Assembly (NCBI GenBank): GCA_044450785.1
Contig: JBIOJM010000016.1
Span: 1 to 59,134, forward strand
Reading direction: 5' to 3'
Source of the DNA: JBIOJM01 sp044450785
Lineage (GTDB): Bacteria > Planctomycetota > Planctomycetia > Isosphaerales > Isosphaeraceae
DNA length: 59,134 nucleotides
Below are positions 40,812 to 48,711 of the stretch, piece by piece; positions within the stretch are counted from its first letter, which is position 1; every line of letters begins with the position of its first letter. Below the pieces are notes generated by a model. The model saw only the letters and a list, made by a program, of their open reading frames with translations. It did no database searches and was not told where the DNA came from. The translations under genes were made by a program, and so were the position numbers.

Positions 40812-43532
40812 TCATTTGCTGCTCCACGGGCCAACTTGGTCGGCGTCAGCGCCGGGCTTGGTCTGGGGCGGTCTTGGCGCTTCGATCGCGAAGTCGCGCG
40901 GCCGGGGCGGATTCGATCGCGCGACGGGATCGATCTGGTACTTGAGCTTGGCCTGGATCGGCTTACTCTCTTTGGGGTTGACGCGCAACCAGCTCTCCAG
41001 GTCAGTGGCAGGGGTCGAGATCGCTGGGGTCCCCTGGCTCGCCGAGAGGACGATCCAGGAGCGCTCGCGAATCTCGTACTGATTACCCTCCCCCTGCCAA
41101 TCGAACCGCGCGGTTGGAGGCTCGCCAGCCTCGCCTGGCTTACTGGGCTTGCTGGCCAAAAGTACCTCGGCGCGCACGGCGCAGTGGTCGACCCTGACCT
41201 GGAGGGTTAGGGCCCGGCTGGTGGTCAGGTCGAGAAGGCCCGCGCCTTCAACCGTGCAGTGTTCCAGGATCAAGTGGGGCTGACGGCTTCTGCTCCCAAC
41301 GGAGTCAACCTTCACGCCCCAGCCGTACAATTCGAGTGGCTGCCCTCGGGCTGGCCCAGAGGCGGGAACGATCATCGTCTGCTGGATTCGCGTAGGCTTG
41401 CTGCTCACGGAAGAGAGCTCGATGGCCTTGTCGAACCCCTGGAACCAGCAACAATCCACTGCGAGCGCACCGCCGAAGGAGAAAATCGCACAAGAATCCT
41501 TGAGTTGGGGACTGTCCACCACGTTGAAGGCGCAATGGTCGATATTGGCAACACCGACCGCCTTGATCACCGGTGGGGGAGCAGAAGAGGGGGTCAGCCC
41601 CGGTTTGGGGTATTGGACCTCGATCGTCAACCCGGACAGTGTCAGGATCACCCCCGAGCCGGTCGTCAAGAGCGGCTTGGTGCCCTTCAGCTCAATCTTG
41701 ATGACAGGCTTGATCCCCGGCGCGGCGCGGACGATAAGTGGTCCCTGCCCCGTACTGAGGTCGAGAACCTGATCGCTGGTCAGGTGCAACGGCTCGCGGT
41801 TCCGCAGCTCAACCGTGCCGTGGCTTCCAGCGGCCTTCTCGATCGCCTCGCGTAGGTTTTTGGCGGGGCTCTCGCTCCCGTCTCCGGCTCGAATGACGAT
41901 ATCCGGTTCTGCCTTCGGAACAGGTCTCGGCCGATCAGAGCCGGAGTTGGCGGGTCCAGAGGATTTCGGGCGGGATTCAATGTCCTGGGCTGGGATCAAC
42001 GGTCGTCGGGTTGCGACCTTAGCTGGGTTGGTGCCGAGCGGGTTGACCACAGCTAGGATCACGACTAGGACAATGACCGTCACGGTCAGCGCACCCAGCC
42101 CCCAGAGCCAGCGGTGGGGCAGCCGCGCCATCAGTGCCACGCGTGCGGCCACCGATGCCGAGCGGTCCGAGACCGATCGTGACTTGGACCCCGACAGCCC
42201 CTCGCCCAGCAAAGGTGCGGGGCCGAGGTCCAGAAACAATGGGACCTTCGCCTCGGGTTCGTCAAAGTCGTTAACGGGGCTGAGCAAGGGAGCCGTCGGA
42301 TCGGCGGCGTCAGACCTTGAACCAGGGTCGGTTTCCGTTCCGGGAGGGGATTTTGAGGTAACCATCTCGGCGGCCGTTTTGACCAAGGCCAAGGTTGACT
42401 CGGCCTCGATTCGAGGTGCCGCGTCATTGGTCGGCGACAACGACGCCGGATCGACTCTCGGGTTCTTGAGAAGTGGCGCCACACCTTCGCTTTTTCCGAC
42501 GCCGACGTATTCGGCCTCGTAGGGCTCCAGTGCCTGTGAAACCTGCAGCGGCGTGGCGTACCGCTCGTCGGGCGACTTGCGCATCATCCGCTGCACGACC
42601 TCGGTCAACCCGTCGGGCAGACCGGGAATCAACTGGTTCAACGGCGCCGGCTCCAGCGCCTGGTGCGAAAACAGTTTTTCGGGCAGGCTAGGGCTGGGGA
42701 ATGGTACGTGTCCACTCAGCATATGGTACAGAGTGCATCCCAACGAGTAGATGTCGCTGCGGATGTCAGCGGAATGTGATTGACGCGCCTGCTCGGGGGC
42801 GACATAGTCGAACGTGCCGACCGTGGCCCCCTCGCGCGTGACCCGATCCTCCTCCGCCAGGTCAAGCGCCAGCCCAAGGTCGGCCAGCTTGGCCGTTCCA
42901 TCGTGGGTGACCAGGATGTTGTAAGGGTTGACGTCGCGATGGATCAGCCCTTTGCGATGGGCGTGCTCGAGCCCCAAGGCGACCTGCCGCAGCAGCCGCA
43001 CCGCCGTGGCCGAAGGCATCGGGCCTTGTTCGGAGATCAAGGTGCCGATGGTCTTACCCTCGATGTACTCCATCACCAGGAAATACCGGCCGTTGGATTC
43101 GCCGGAGTCGTAGATGCGCACCAGATTCTCGTGTTGCAACTGGGCGCCGACCCGTGCCTCGCGCTGAAACCGCGCAATCGCCCGCGGATTGTTAATCCGC
43201 TCGGGCGATAGAATCTTGAGCGCCACCTGGCGGTTGAGCCGGGTATCCCGAGCCAGGTAGACCCGCCCCATTCCCCCCTGACCGATCAAGTCAAGGAGTA
43301 CATAGCGATCGACCTTGAACCCGCTGGTTCGCCCCGCCAGCAGTTGCTGAGCCTGCCAGAGGGTCAGCGCTTTTGACTGAACCGCTTGCCGGGCCAGGCG
43401 GCGGTCGATGTGCTCCGGCGCCTCCCGCTTCGCCGGCGGAATCGCGTTCCAGCAGGCAGTCAGCCGCTCGACGTCCATCAAGCCGCTGTGAAGGGTCGCC
43501 TGCCAGAATCGCGACGCCTGAGGATCGAGCAT
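40812..43532 (-). CDS. Hanks-type Ser/Thr kinase-like protein with predicted beta-helix ectodomain
   Basis: A 906-residue protein. A kinase domain (about 77-345) has LIGQGGMGRVYLARD, VALKILSPE and YFLVMEYIEG. The catalytic loop reads LIHRDVNPYNIL, with Asn replacing the catalytic-loop Lys, and the metal loop reads LADLGLAL in place of DFG. The Asp residues are kept, so activity is possible but perhaps altered. After a Ser/Pro-rich stretch a membrane helix (WGLGALTVTVIVLVVILAVV) lies near 477-497. The outer part (about 560-840) has repeated short strands (VELRNREPLHLTS, PLIVRAAPG, VILTLSGLTIEV, VANIDHCAF, ALAVDCCWFQG) that suggest a right-handed beta-helix. ATG 43532 is used, TTG 43544 is the alternative. 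Confidence 0.85.
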   Translation of the reverse strand: MLDPQASRFWQATLHSGLMDVERLTACWNAIPPAKREAPEHIDRRLARQAVQSKALTLWQAQQLLAGRTSGFKVDRYVLLDLIGQGGMGRVYLARDTRLNRQVALKILSPERINNPRAIARFQREARVGAQLQHENLVRIYDSGESNGRYFLVMEYIEGKTIGTLISEQGPMPSATAVRLLRQVALGLEHAHRKGLIHRDVNPYNILVTHDGTAKLADLGLALDLAEEDRVTREGATVGTFDYVAPEQARQSHSADIRSDIYSLGCTLYHMLSGHVPFPSPSLPEKLFSHQALEPAPLNQLIPGLPDGLTEVVQRMMRKSPDERYATPLQVSQALEPYEAEYVGVGKSEGVAPLLKNPRVDPASLSPTNDAAPRIEAESTLALVKTAAEMVTSKSPPGTETDPGSRSDAADPTAPLLSPVNDFDEPEAKVPLFLDLGPAPLLGEGLSGSKSRSVSDRSASVAARVALMARLPHRWLWGLGALTVTVIVLVVILAVVNPLGTNPAKVATRRPLIPAQDIESRPKSSGPANSGSDRPRPVPKAEPDIVIRAGDGSESPAKNLREAIEKAAGSHGTVELRNREPLHLTSDQVLDLSTGQGPLIVRAAPGIKPVIKIELKGTKPLLTTGSGVILTLSGLTIEVQYPKPGLTPSSAPPPVIKAVGVANIDHCAFNVVDSPQLKDSCAIFSFGGALAVDCCWFQGFDKAIELSSVSSKPTRIQQTMIVPASGPARGQPLELYGWGVKVDSVGSRSRQPHLILEHCTVEGAGLLDLTTSRALTLQVRVDHCAVRAEVLLASKPSKPGEAGEPPTARFDWQGEGNQYEIRERSWIVLSASQGTPAISTPATDLESWLRVNPKESKPIQAKLKYQIDPVARSNPPRPRDFAIEAPRPPQTKPGADADQVGPWSSK

Positions 43533-44048
43533 GGGGCATCCCAAAGTGCGTCATCAGAATCAGCGAACCACTCCGTCGTGGCCCATCGCTTGCCAGTTTA
43601 CCATCTTTGTCAACCACCCTCAATCATTCCATAAACAGAAGCACGCCAACAAGATCAGCAACCAACCTGCTCTCCAACGCCAAACCGCTGAACCAGTGGT
43701 GCAAGCTCGCCGACCATTGGGAGGCCAAGGTCGACGCAATGTCTCGTGTCCGCTAACGCGTAAAGTCTTCAGGCCGTGGGAATGCCGGAATCTCTGCCCG
43801 CCCGATCGGCGCGCGTTGTTTCCCGTCGACACGAGGGTGTTTCCCTGCGCGAGCGTTGTCACCTCGGTCGCACCGTGACGTTAAAGGAATGACGACCATG
43901 CGATCTGGTCGCGAAATTCCTGCTCTTTTTGCGGACGAACCTAACCAATGATGTCACGCTTCACGCCTGGCTCTCCGCGCTGCGGACTCGTCCCGCGCGA
44001 TCTCACTGCTCTCGGGTCTGCGGCGATGGCACCGGAGGGCTGATCAGG
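43533..44048. other. 516-bp intergenic region
   Basis: It separates the divergent kinase-like gene and the small cysteine-motif gene. No protein of convincing length is seen. An 18-codon frame (ATG at about 43891, behind AAAGGA, ending at a TGA near 43950) is too short to judge. An imperfect GTCAC...GTGAC inverted repeat lies near 43856-43880. Nothing else is identified. Confidence 0.3.
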
Positions 44049-44381
44049 ATGGCGAGAGCTCAGTTGATTCTCCCTCGCGCCGATTCCAAATGCGGCAAAG
44101 TTTTTTTCGCCGACCGACGTACTGCGGATGGGCATCGCGTTGCCCTGGAGTTCTGGAACCGAGCGACCGGCCACGTCCGCGAAGGCTATCAGTTGGCCGT
44201 CTGCCGGTGCAAGCGATGCGGCGGCTTCCACATCGGCCAAAAACGGATCGAAAGCGTTCGTGTTCGCCCCGATCCCCCCGATCTGCAGCATGAGGAACAC
44301 GAAATGCCCCCTCGGGGTGTTTTCCCTGTCCTCGATGACCAACGACGAAAACCCCTTCTGGCTGAGCTGAACGGCGGGTGA
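44049..44381 (+). CDS. small protein with Cys-x-x-Cys/His motif
   Basis: A 110-residue protein: a basic N-terminus, then SKCGKVFFADRRTADGHRVALEFWNR and QLAVCRCKRCGGFHIGQK. The pattern of an early Cys, a later Cys-x-x-Cys and a nearby His resembles small zinc-ribbon-like proteins that recur in planctomycetes (compare a 'YRC..C..WHVG'-type ending). I do not know a function. The ATG at 44049 is used because the segment before it looks non-coding, and no strong ribosome site is seen. The C-terminal 40 residues are charged and of low complexity. It converges on the polyferredoxin gene. Confidence 0.55.
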   Translation: MARAQLILPRADSKCGKVFFADRRTADGHRVALEFWNRATGHVREGYQLAVCRCKRCGGFHIGQKRIESVRVRPDPPDLQHEEHEMPPRGVFPVLDDQRRKPLLAELNGG

Positions 44382-44449
44382 GTGGAACGATCAGATCCTC
44401 GGAGATAACCTTGGCGTTCGCCAGCGTGTCCTGGTACGTCCCACGGACC

Positions 44450-46132
44450 TCAGACCGACACCCAATCCTGCCCCTCGCCGTCGACCAGCGAGAGCAGGAG
44501 AGAGCGGTCCTTGCTGCGGGATTCGCCGATGGCGGTGACATAGACAGCGGGGTCGTCCTTGACGGGGCACTCATGCTCGCAGATTCCGCAGCCGATGCAC
44601 TTGACCGGGTCGATGTACGGCCGCTTGAGCTCGATCGTCGCCCCCCAGCGGTCGGTCACCTCGACGTTGCGGGTAAAGATCGCCTTGGGACTGACCGGGC
44701 AGACTTCCTCGCAGACTACGCAACTGGTGTCCATTGCCCAGGGGAGACAGCGGCCTTGGTTGTAGAACGCCGTGCCGGTCTTGATCGGCCCTTTACCCTC
44801 GAACGGCCCGATCCCCAGCTTCTCGACGATCGAGATCTCGCGGATGGCGCCGGTGGGGCAGACCTGGCTGCAGAGCGTGCAGTTCAGCTCACACCACCCC
44901 ATCTTGGAGATCATGATGGGGGTCCAGAGCCCCTCCAGCCCCGCCTCGAACAAGGCTGGCTGCAAAACGTTGGTGGGGCAGACGCGGATGCACTGGTCGC
45001 ACTTGATGCAGCGTCGTAGGAACTCGTCCTCGGCAACCGAGCCCGGAGGACGGATCACGCCCCGCTGGAAGTTCTTGCGCACGCCGCCCGAGAGCCGCGC
45101 CATCGGGAAGAAGAACAACCCGAAGAGTCCGGAGAGCACGAGCTCCCGCCGGCCGACGGCGGGATAGGCTACCTCACTGGCCTTGCGGGGTAAGAAGCGG
45201 AACGAGAGCGCGTCATGCGGACAGTCGTCGATGCAGTTGAGGCAGACGAAGCATTCGCTTTTCCGCAGGTCGCCCTGCGGGTCGGACGCTCCCTCGCAGC
45301 TCTTCAAGCACAAATCACAATCGGTGCAGCGGACCGGGTCGCGGTCGATTCGCCAGATCGCGAACCGGCTGAAGATCCCCAGCAAGGCGCCCAGCGGGCA
45401 GATGGCCCGGCAGAAGAACCGCGGAATCCACCAGTTAGCCACCAAGAAGCCGATGAAGATCAGCCCCACGACCCAGGCTTGCCAGTACTCACGCGGCTCT
45501 GTGTAGACGCTCTCCGTCGCCTTGTTCACAGTGGGCAGGATGCTGGTGGTCATCGAGCGAACCGTCAGCGCGATCGGGTCCAGGAGGCCGATCTGCAGCG
45601 AGCTGTTGCCCCGCTTGTTCTCCTCCGCGGCGCGACTGATGCCGGTCTCAACCGCCGCCACGACCCGTGCCACACCCCTCTGCTTTAATTCCGCCCCACG
45701 GTAGGCCTGCCAGATCTCGCCCGGCGCCTCGATGGCCGTCGGAATGAGCCAAAGACTTGCCATCGCGATCATCGCCGCCAGGATGTAATACTTCAGCGCA
45801 TAGATCTTGCGATACCGGTTGACCTCGATCATCTGCTTGGTGTTGCGCCGGTTGCCGATCCAACCGAAGAAATGGTGGAGAATGCCGAAGGGACACATCC
45901 AGTTGCACCAGACCCGCCCCAGCATCATGGTGATCGCAATTATCACCAAGCCCCAGACCAGGTTCCGATAGATCGTATGCGTCGTCAGTGCCGTGGCGAC
46001 GGCCACCAGCGGCGTGGCTTCCAGAAAGAGCGACACCGGCCACCCTTTGAGATAGCGCAGGTCGGTGATGAACAGGAAGAAGAGGAAGAGTCCCAGGAAG
46101 AGGACTTCATACGCGCGCCGGATCTTAACCAT
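44450..46132 (-). CDS. polyferredoxin membrane protein, NapH/NosR-like
   Basis: A 560-residue protein joining membrane helices to multiple iron-sulfur sites. The first half has helices (EVLFLGLFLFFLFIT, LVWGLVIIAITMML) with RVWCNWMCPFGILHHFFGW and RFFCRAICPLGALLG, motifs typical of NapH/CcoG/NosR-type redox membrane proteins. The second half has several ferredoxin-type clusters: CTDCDLCLKSC, CFVCLNCIDDCP, CIKCDQCIRVCP, CELNCTLCSQVCP, CVVCEEVCP and CIGCGICEHECP. It likely carries electrons between quinol and a periplasmic or cytoplasmic partner. It is last in a five-gene unit; its ATG lies inside the end of the Uma2 gene (8-bp overlap). Confidence 0.9.
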   Translation of the reverse strand: MVKIRRAYEVLFLGLFLFFLFITDLRYLKGWPVSLFLEATPLVAVATALTTHTIYRNLVWGLVIIAITMMLGRVWCNWMCPFGILHHFFGWIGNRRNTKQMIEVNRYRKIYALKYYILAAMIAMASLWLIPTAIEAPGEIWQAYRGAELKQRGVARVVAAVETGISRAAEENKRGNSSLQIGLLDPIALTVRSMTTSILPTVNKATESVYTEPREYWQAWVVGLIFIGFLVANWWIPRFFCRAICPLGALLGIFSRFAIWRIDRDPVRCTDCDLCLKSCEGASDPQGDLRKSECFVCLNCIDDCPHDALSFRFLPRKASEVAYPAVGRRELVLSGLFGLFFFPMARLSGGVRKNFQRGVIRPPGSVAEDEFLRRCIKCDQCIRVCPTNVLQPALFEAGLEGLWTPIMISKMGWCELNCTLCSQVCPTGAIREISIVEKLGIGPFEGKGPIKTGTAFYNQGRCLPWAMDTSCVVCEEVCPVSPKAIFTRNVEVTDRWGATIELKRPYIDPVKCIGCGICEHECPVKDDPAVYVTAIGESRSKDRSLLLSLVDGEGQDWVSV

Positions 46133-46838
46133 TGGTCCCTCCGGTGGGAGGATTTTGACCTCGAGTTCGCCGGCTGCGCCGGGCGCGCGACCAGTCGTCG
46201 GCCTTGGCCAGCAGCCTGGAAAGCGGCAAAACGAATCCGGGGAGAAGATCCGTCCGATACGCCTGGGGTTCGGTCACGACGTCGCACGTCGGCCCGCTCA
46301 AACCCTTGCGGTACACCGTCATCATACGGCGGAACCGGTCGATGACCCAGTACTCTTTCACCCCGACGGCAAGATATTCGTCGCGCTTGGCCTCGTAGTC
46401 GCGCACAGCGTCGCTTCGTCTCTCCGAGACGAACTCGATGACGATTGATGGGATATCGTTTTCCTCATCGGGCACCCGGCCCAGCCCCGTCCAGATGACT
46501 CGGTCAGCACGGCGCCGTTGGGCCGTGGCAGGCACGGTGCGTTCGGGCAGCGTCCGATCGAGCACCGCCCCCTGGGGGTGCGTCTCCTGGTAGGTCCGCA
46601 GCATGTGTCCTAGATCATCGTTCGGATCCGCTTCACCAGCGCTGACAGGCGGCGTCACGACGAGCACTCCATTGATCAGCTCATAGCGATTTCTTCCCAC
46701 GAACTGCTCCGGCCGAAGCGCGTCAAACTGCTCCGGGGTCATCAACCGGCCCGCCGAGCGAGGGCCGATCCGGGTGCGGCAGCGAACCCGTCGCTTGGTC
46801 TTGGCGTTGGTTTTGGCTGTCGTCGTGGACATGGTCAT
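46125..46838 (-). CDS. Uma2-family (DUF820) nuclease-like protein, copy B
   Basis: A 237-residue Uma2/DUF820 protein with a PD-(D/E)xK-type core: MTPEQFDALRP, RNRYELINGVLVVTPPVS, then RADRVIWTGLG (Asp), IPSIVIEFVSERRSD (Glu-x-x-Ser) and YLAVGVKEYWVID. Such proteins are abundant in cyanobacteria and planctomycetes; a restriction-like nuclease activity is predicted but mostly unproven. The start is ATG 46838 or 46832. It sits 33 bp after another Uma2 gene and overlaps the polyferredoxin gene. It differs in sequence from copy A, so this is not a recent duplication. Confidence 0.85.
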   Translation of the reverse strand: MTMSTTTAKTNAKTKRRVRCRTRIGPRSAGRLMTPEQFDALRPEQFVGRNRYELINGVLVVTPPVSAGEADPNDDLGHMLRTYQETHPQGAVLDRTLPERTVPATAQRRRADRVIWTGLGRVPDEENDIPSIVIEFVSERRSDAVRDYEAKRDEYLAVGVKEYWVIDRFRRMMTVYRKGLSGPTCDVVTEPQAYRTDLLPGFVLPLSRLLAKADDWSRARRSRRTRGQNPPTGGTNG

Positions 46839-46871
46839 TAATGCCCTCTTGACCCTCCGCACCCAGATCAA

Positions 46872-47513
46872 TTACTCGGTGAACAAGGTCCCCTTCAAGT
46901 CTAACACGAACCCCGGCAGGACATCTTCGCCTGAGAGGGTCGCCGGCCTCCCAAGGATCTCGACCGGCCGGCCGGGGCGATAGATCTCGACGGTGCCGCT
47001 CTTGGGATCGATGAGCCAGCCGAGCCTGGCTCCTTGGCTGAGGTATTCTTCCATCTTCTCCCGAAGTTTGCTCATGTCATCGTTTTTCGACCGCAACTCG
47101 ACGACGAAGTCCGGGCAGATGTGGGAGAATTTCTCTCGCTCACGCTGGGGTAGGGCGTCCCAGCGTTCCCGGGTTATCCAGGAGGCATCGGGGCCGCGAA
47201 TCGCCGTGTTGGAGAGCGTAAAGCCCGCTGACGAGTCGAAGTCGATGCCCAAGCCCGTCTGCTGGTTCCAGTTCCATAGTTGAGCTGTGATTCCGGCGTT
47301 GCGATGACCCGAATCCGGGGCTGCGGGCGGCATGACGATCAGCTCCCCGTTCGCGTTACGTTCCAGCCGCAAGTCGGGGTTGGCGCGGCAGAGACGCCCA
47401 AAGCCGCGCTCGGAGACACGAACACCAGACGGCACGACGAGCGCGACAGCCGTTGGCCGACAACGGCGGACCGTTTCCCTCGACACTCGATCCCGCACCC
47501 GCTGGCTCATCAT
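46872..47513 (-). CDS. Uma2-family (DUF820) nuclease-like protein, copy A
   Basis: A 213-residue Uma2/DUF820 protein. Core motifs are FGRLCRANPDLRLERNANGELIVMPPA, GPDASWIT (first Asp), HICPDFVVELRSKNDDMSKLREKM (Asp, then Glu and the basic place) and EEYLSQGARLGWLIDPKSGTVEIYRPG. Motif spacing is standard for the family. The ATG at 47513 overlaps the stop of the DUF362 gene (ATGA), so it is coupled to it; an alternative ATG is 47510. Function beyond fold is unknown. Confidence 0.87.
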   Translation of the reverse strand: MMSQRVRDRVSRETVRRCRPTAVALVVPSGVRVSERGFGRLCRANPDLRLERNANGELIVMPPAAPDSGHRNAGITAQLWNWNQQTGLGIDFDSSAGFTLSNTAIRGPDASWITRERWDALPQREREKFSHICPDFVVELRSKNDDMSKLREKMEEYLSQGARLGWLIDPKSGTVEIYRPGRPVEILGRPATLSGEDVLPGFVLDLKGTLFTE

Positions 47514-48610
47514 ACCGTGATCTCTTGGGTCCACTGGGGCCGCCAGTCCAGGCCCAGTCCGCGGGTGATCACCTTGTCGAGATAGATGATCTGGTCGCGG
47601 CGCCGCTCCAGCAGCTTGGAGATGCACCAGCTATCGACGGCCGTGTGGTCGGTGCCGATGACCATCGTGTTGCCCTGCTTGACGTCGTTCAAGCTGCCGC
47701 CGGTCGGGCCGTTGCGCATCAGCAATTTCCGCCCGTCGGCGATCACCAACGTCGGCTTCATCATCAAGGCGAAGTCGGAAATGATCCCGTGGATGTTCTG
47801 GTGGAACTGGTTACGGGGGTTGCCGAGGAGGCCGTACCAGTTCTTCATGGTCACGGTGGCCTTGCAGAGGTTATGGTCCTTGACCGGTGAGATGCCGATG
47901 ACCTTGGTCGCCTCGCGGAACGGGCGGTAGAACATCCGCCAGGTGCTGGTGATCGTCTCGCCACCGACATAAAGAGTCTCGAAGTAGCTCTCTTTCGGCA
48001 GCATCAGCTCGGCGCCCGCACGGATGGCGGCCTCGCCGACCTTGGTCTTGTAGAAGCAGCTCTCGGGGTTGTTGATCGGGTTGTCGGCGACGATGACCTT
48101 GCGCGCGCCGGCGCCCAAGCAGAGCCGCGTCACCGCCGAGACCGTGTCGGGCTGGGTCGTCGCGGCCAGGTCGGGGTTCTTGTCGAAGGCGACGTTCGGC
48201 TTGATGACGACGACATCGCCCTTCTGGATGAAGTGGCTCACGCCCCCCATGGCGTCGAGCGCGGCCTTGACCATCGCGAAGGCCTGTGTCTCGCGGGCCT
48301 TCAGCTCCTCGTCCTTGGAGGTGTGATCCTCGGCGCGTACGGGACGGGAACGGACCACGACCATGCTGGGCCGGCCGACCGGCAGCGTGACTGCGTAGTT
48401 CTTCAGTCGCACCGGCGGCGGCGGCTTGACCCCTTCCATGCCCCAGCGGTCCTGGAGCAACAAGCCCCCGGCGACGGCCCCACCGGCCGCCAGAGCGTAA
48501 CCGCCAACCTGGGTGGCGAACTGTCGGCGCGAAAAAGGCTGGTCCGCCGGGTTTACCCCGCCAAACCGTTCCAGGTTCTTCAGTTGCGTCCTGGTCATTT
48601 TTTCGCCCAT
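47510..48610 (-). CDS. DUF362 family protein, Tat-exported
   Basis: A 366-residue protein of the DUF362 family, which is common next to polyferredoxins. It has a Tat motif (SRRQFATQVGGYALAAGGAVAGGLLL, about 27-52), then KGDVVVIKPNVAFD, ARKVIVADNPINNPE, ISPVKDHNLCKATVTMKNWYG and GTDHTAVDSWCISKLL. The usual C-terminal ferredoxin module of some DUF362 proteins is absent; iron-sulfur sites are in the separate polyferredoxin instead. The gene follows the DUF6599 gene by about 100 bp and overlaps Uma2 copy A by 4 bp. Confidence 0.87.
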   Translation of the reverse strand: MGEKMTRTQLKNLERFGGVNPADQPFSRRQFATQVGGYALAAGGAVAGGLLLQDRWGMEGVKPPPPVRLKNYAVTLPVGRPSMVVVRSRPVRAEDHTSKDEELKARETQAFAMVKAALDAMGGVSHFIQKGDVVVIKPNVAFDKNPDLAATTQPDTVSAVTRLCLGAGARKVIVADNPINNPESCFYKTKVGEAAIRAGAELMLPKESYFETLYVGGETITSTWRMFYRPFREATKVIGISPVKDHNLCKATVTMKNWYGLLGNPRNQFHQNIHGIISDFALMMKPTLVIADGRKLLMRNGPTGGSLNDVKQGNTMVIGTDHTAVDSWCISKLLERRRDQIIYLDKVITRGLGLDWRPQWTQEITV

Positions 48611-48711
48611 CGTGGACCTCGGTTGGGGAAGAAGAATCGTGCCACAGACACCGGAGAGAAGATTCTACCACGGAGCCCAACGAAAAGATGTCACCGTGCA
48701 GCCCCGGCAGG

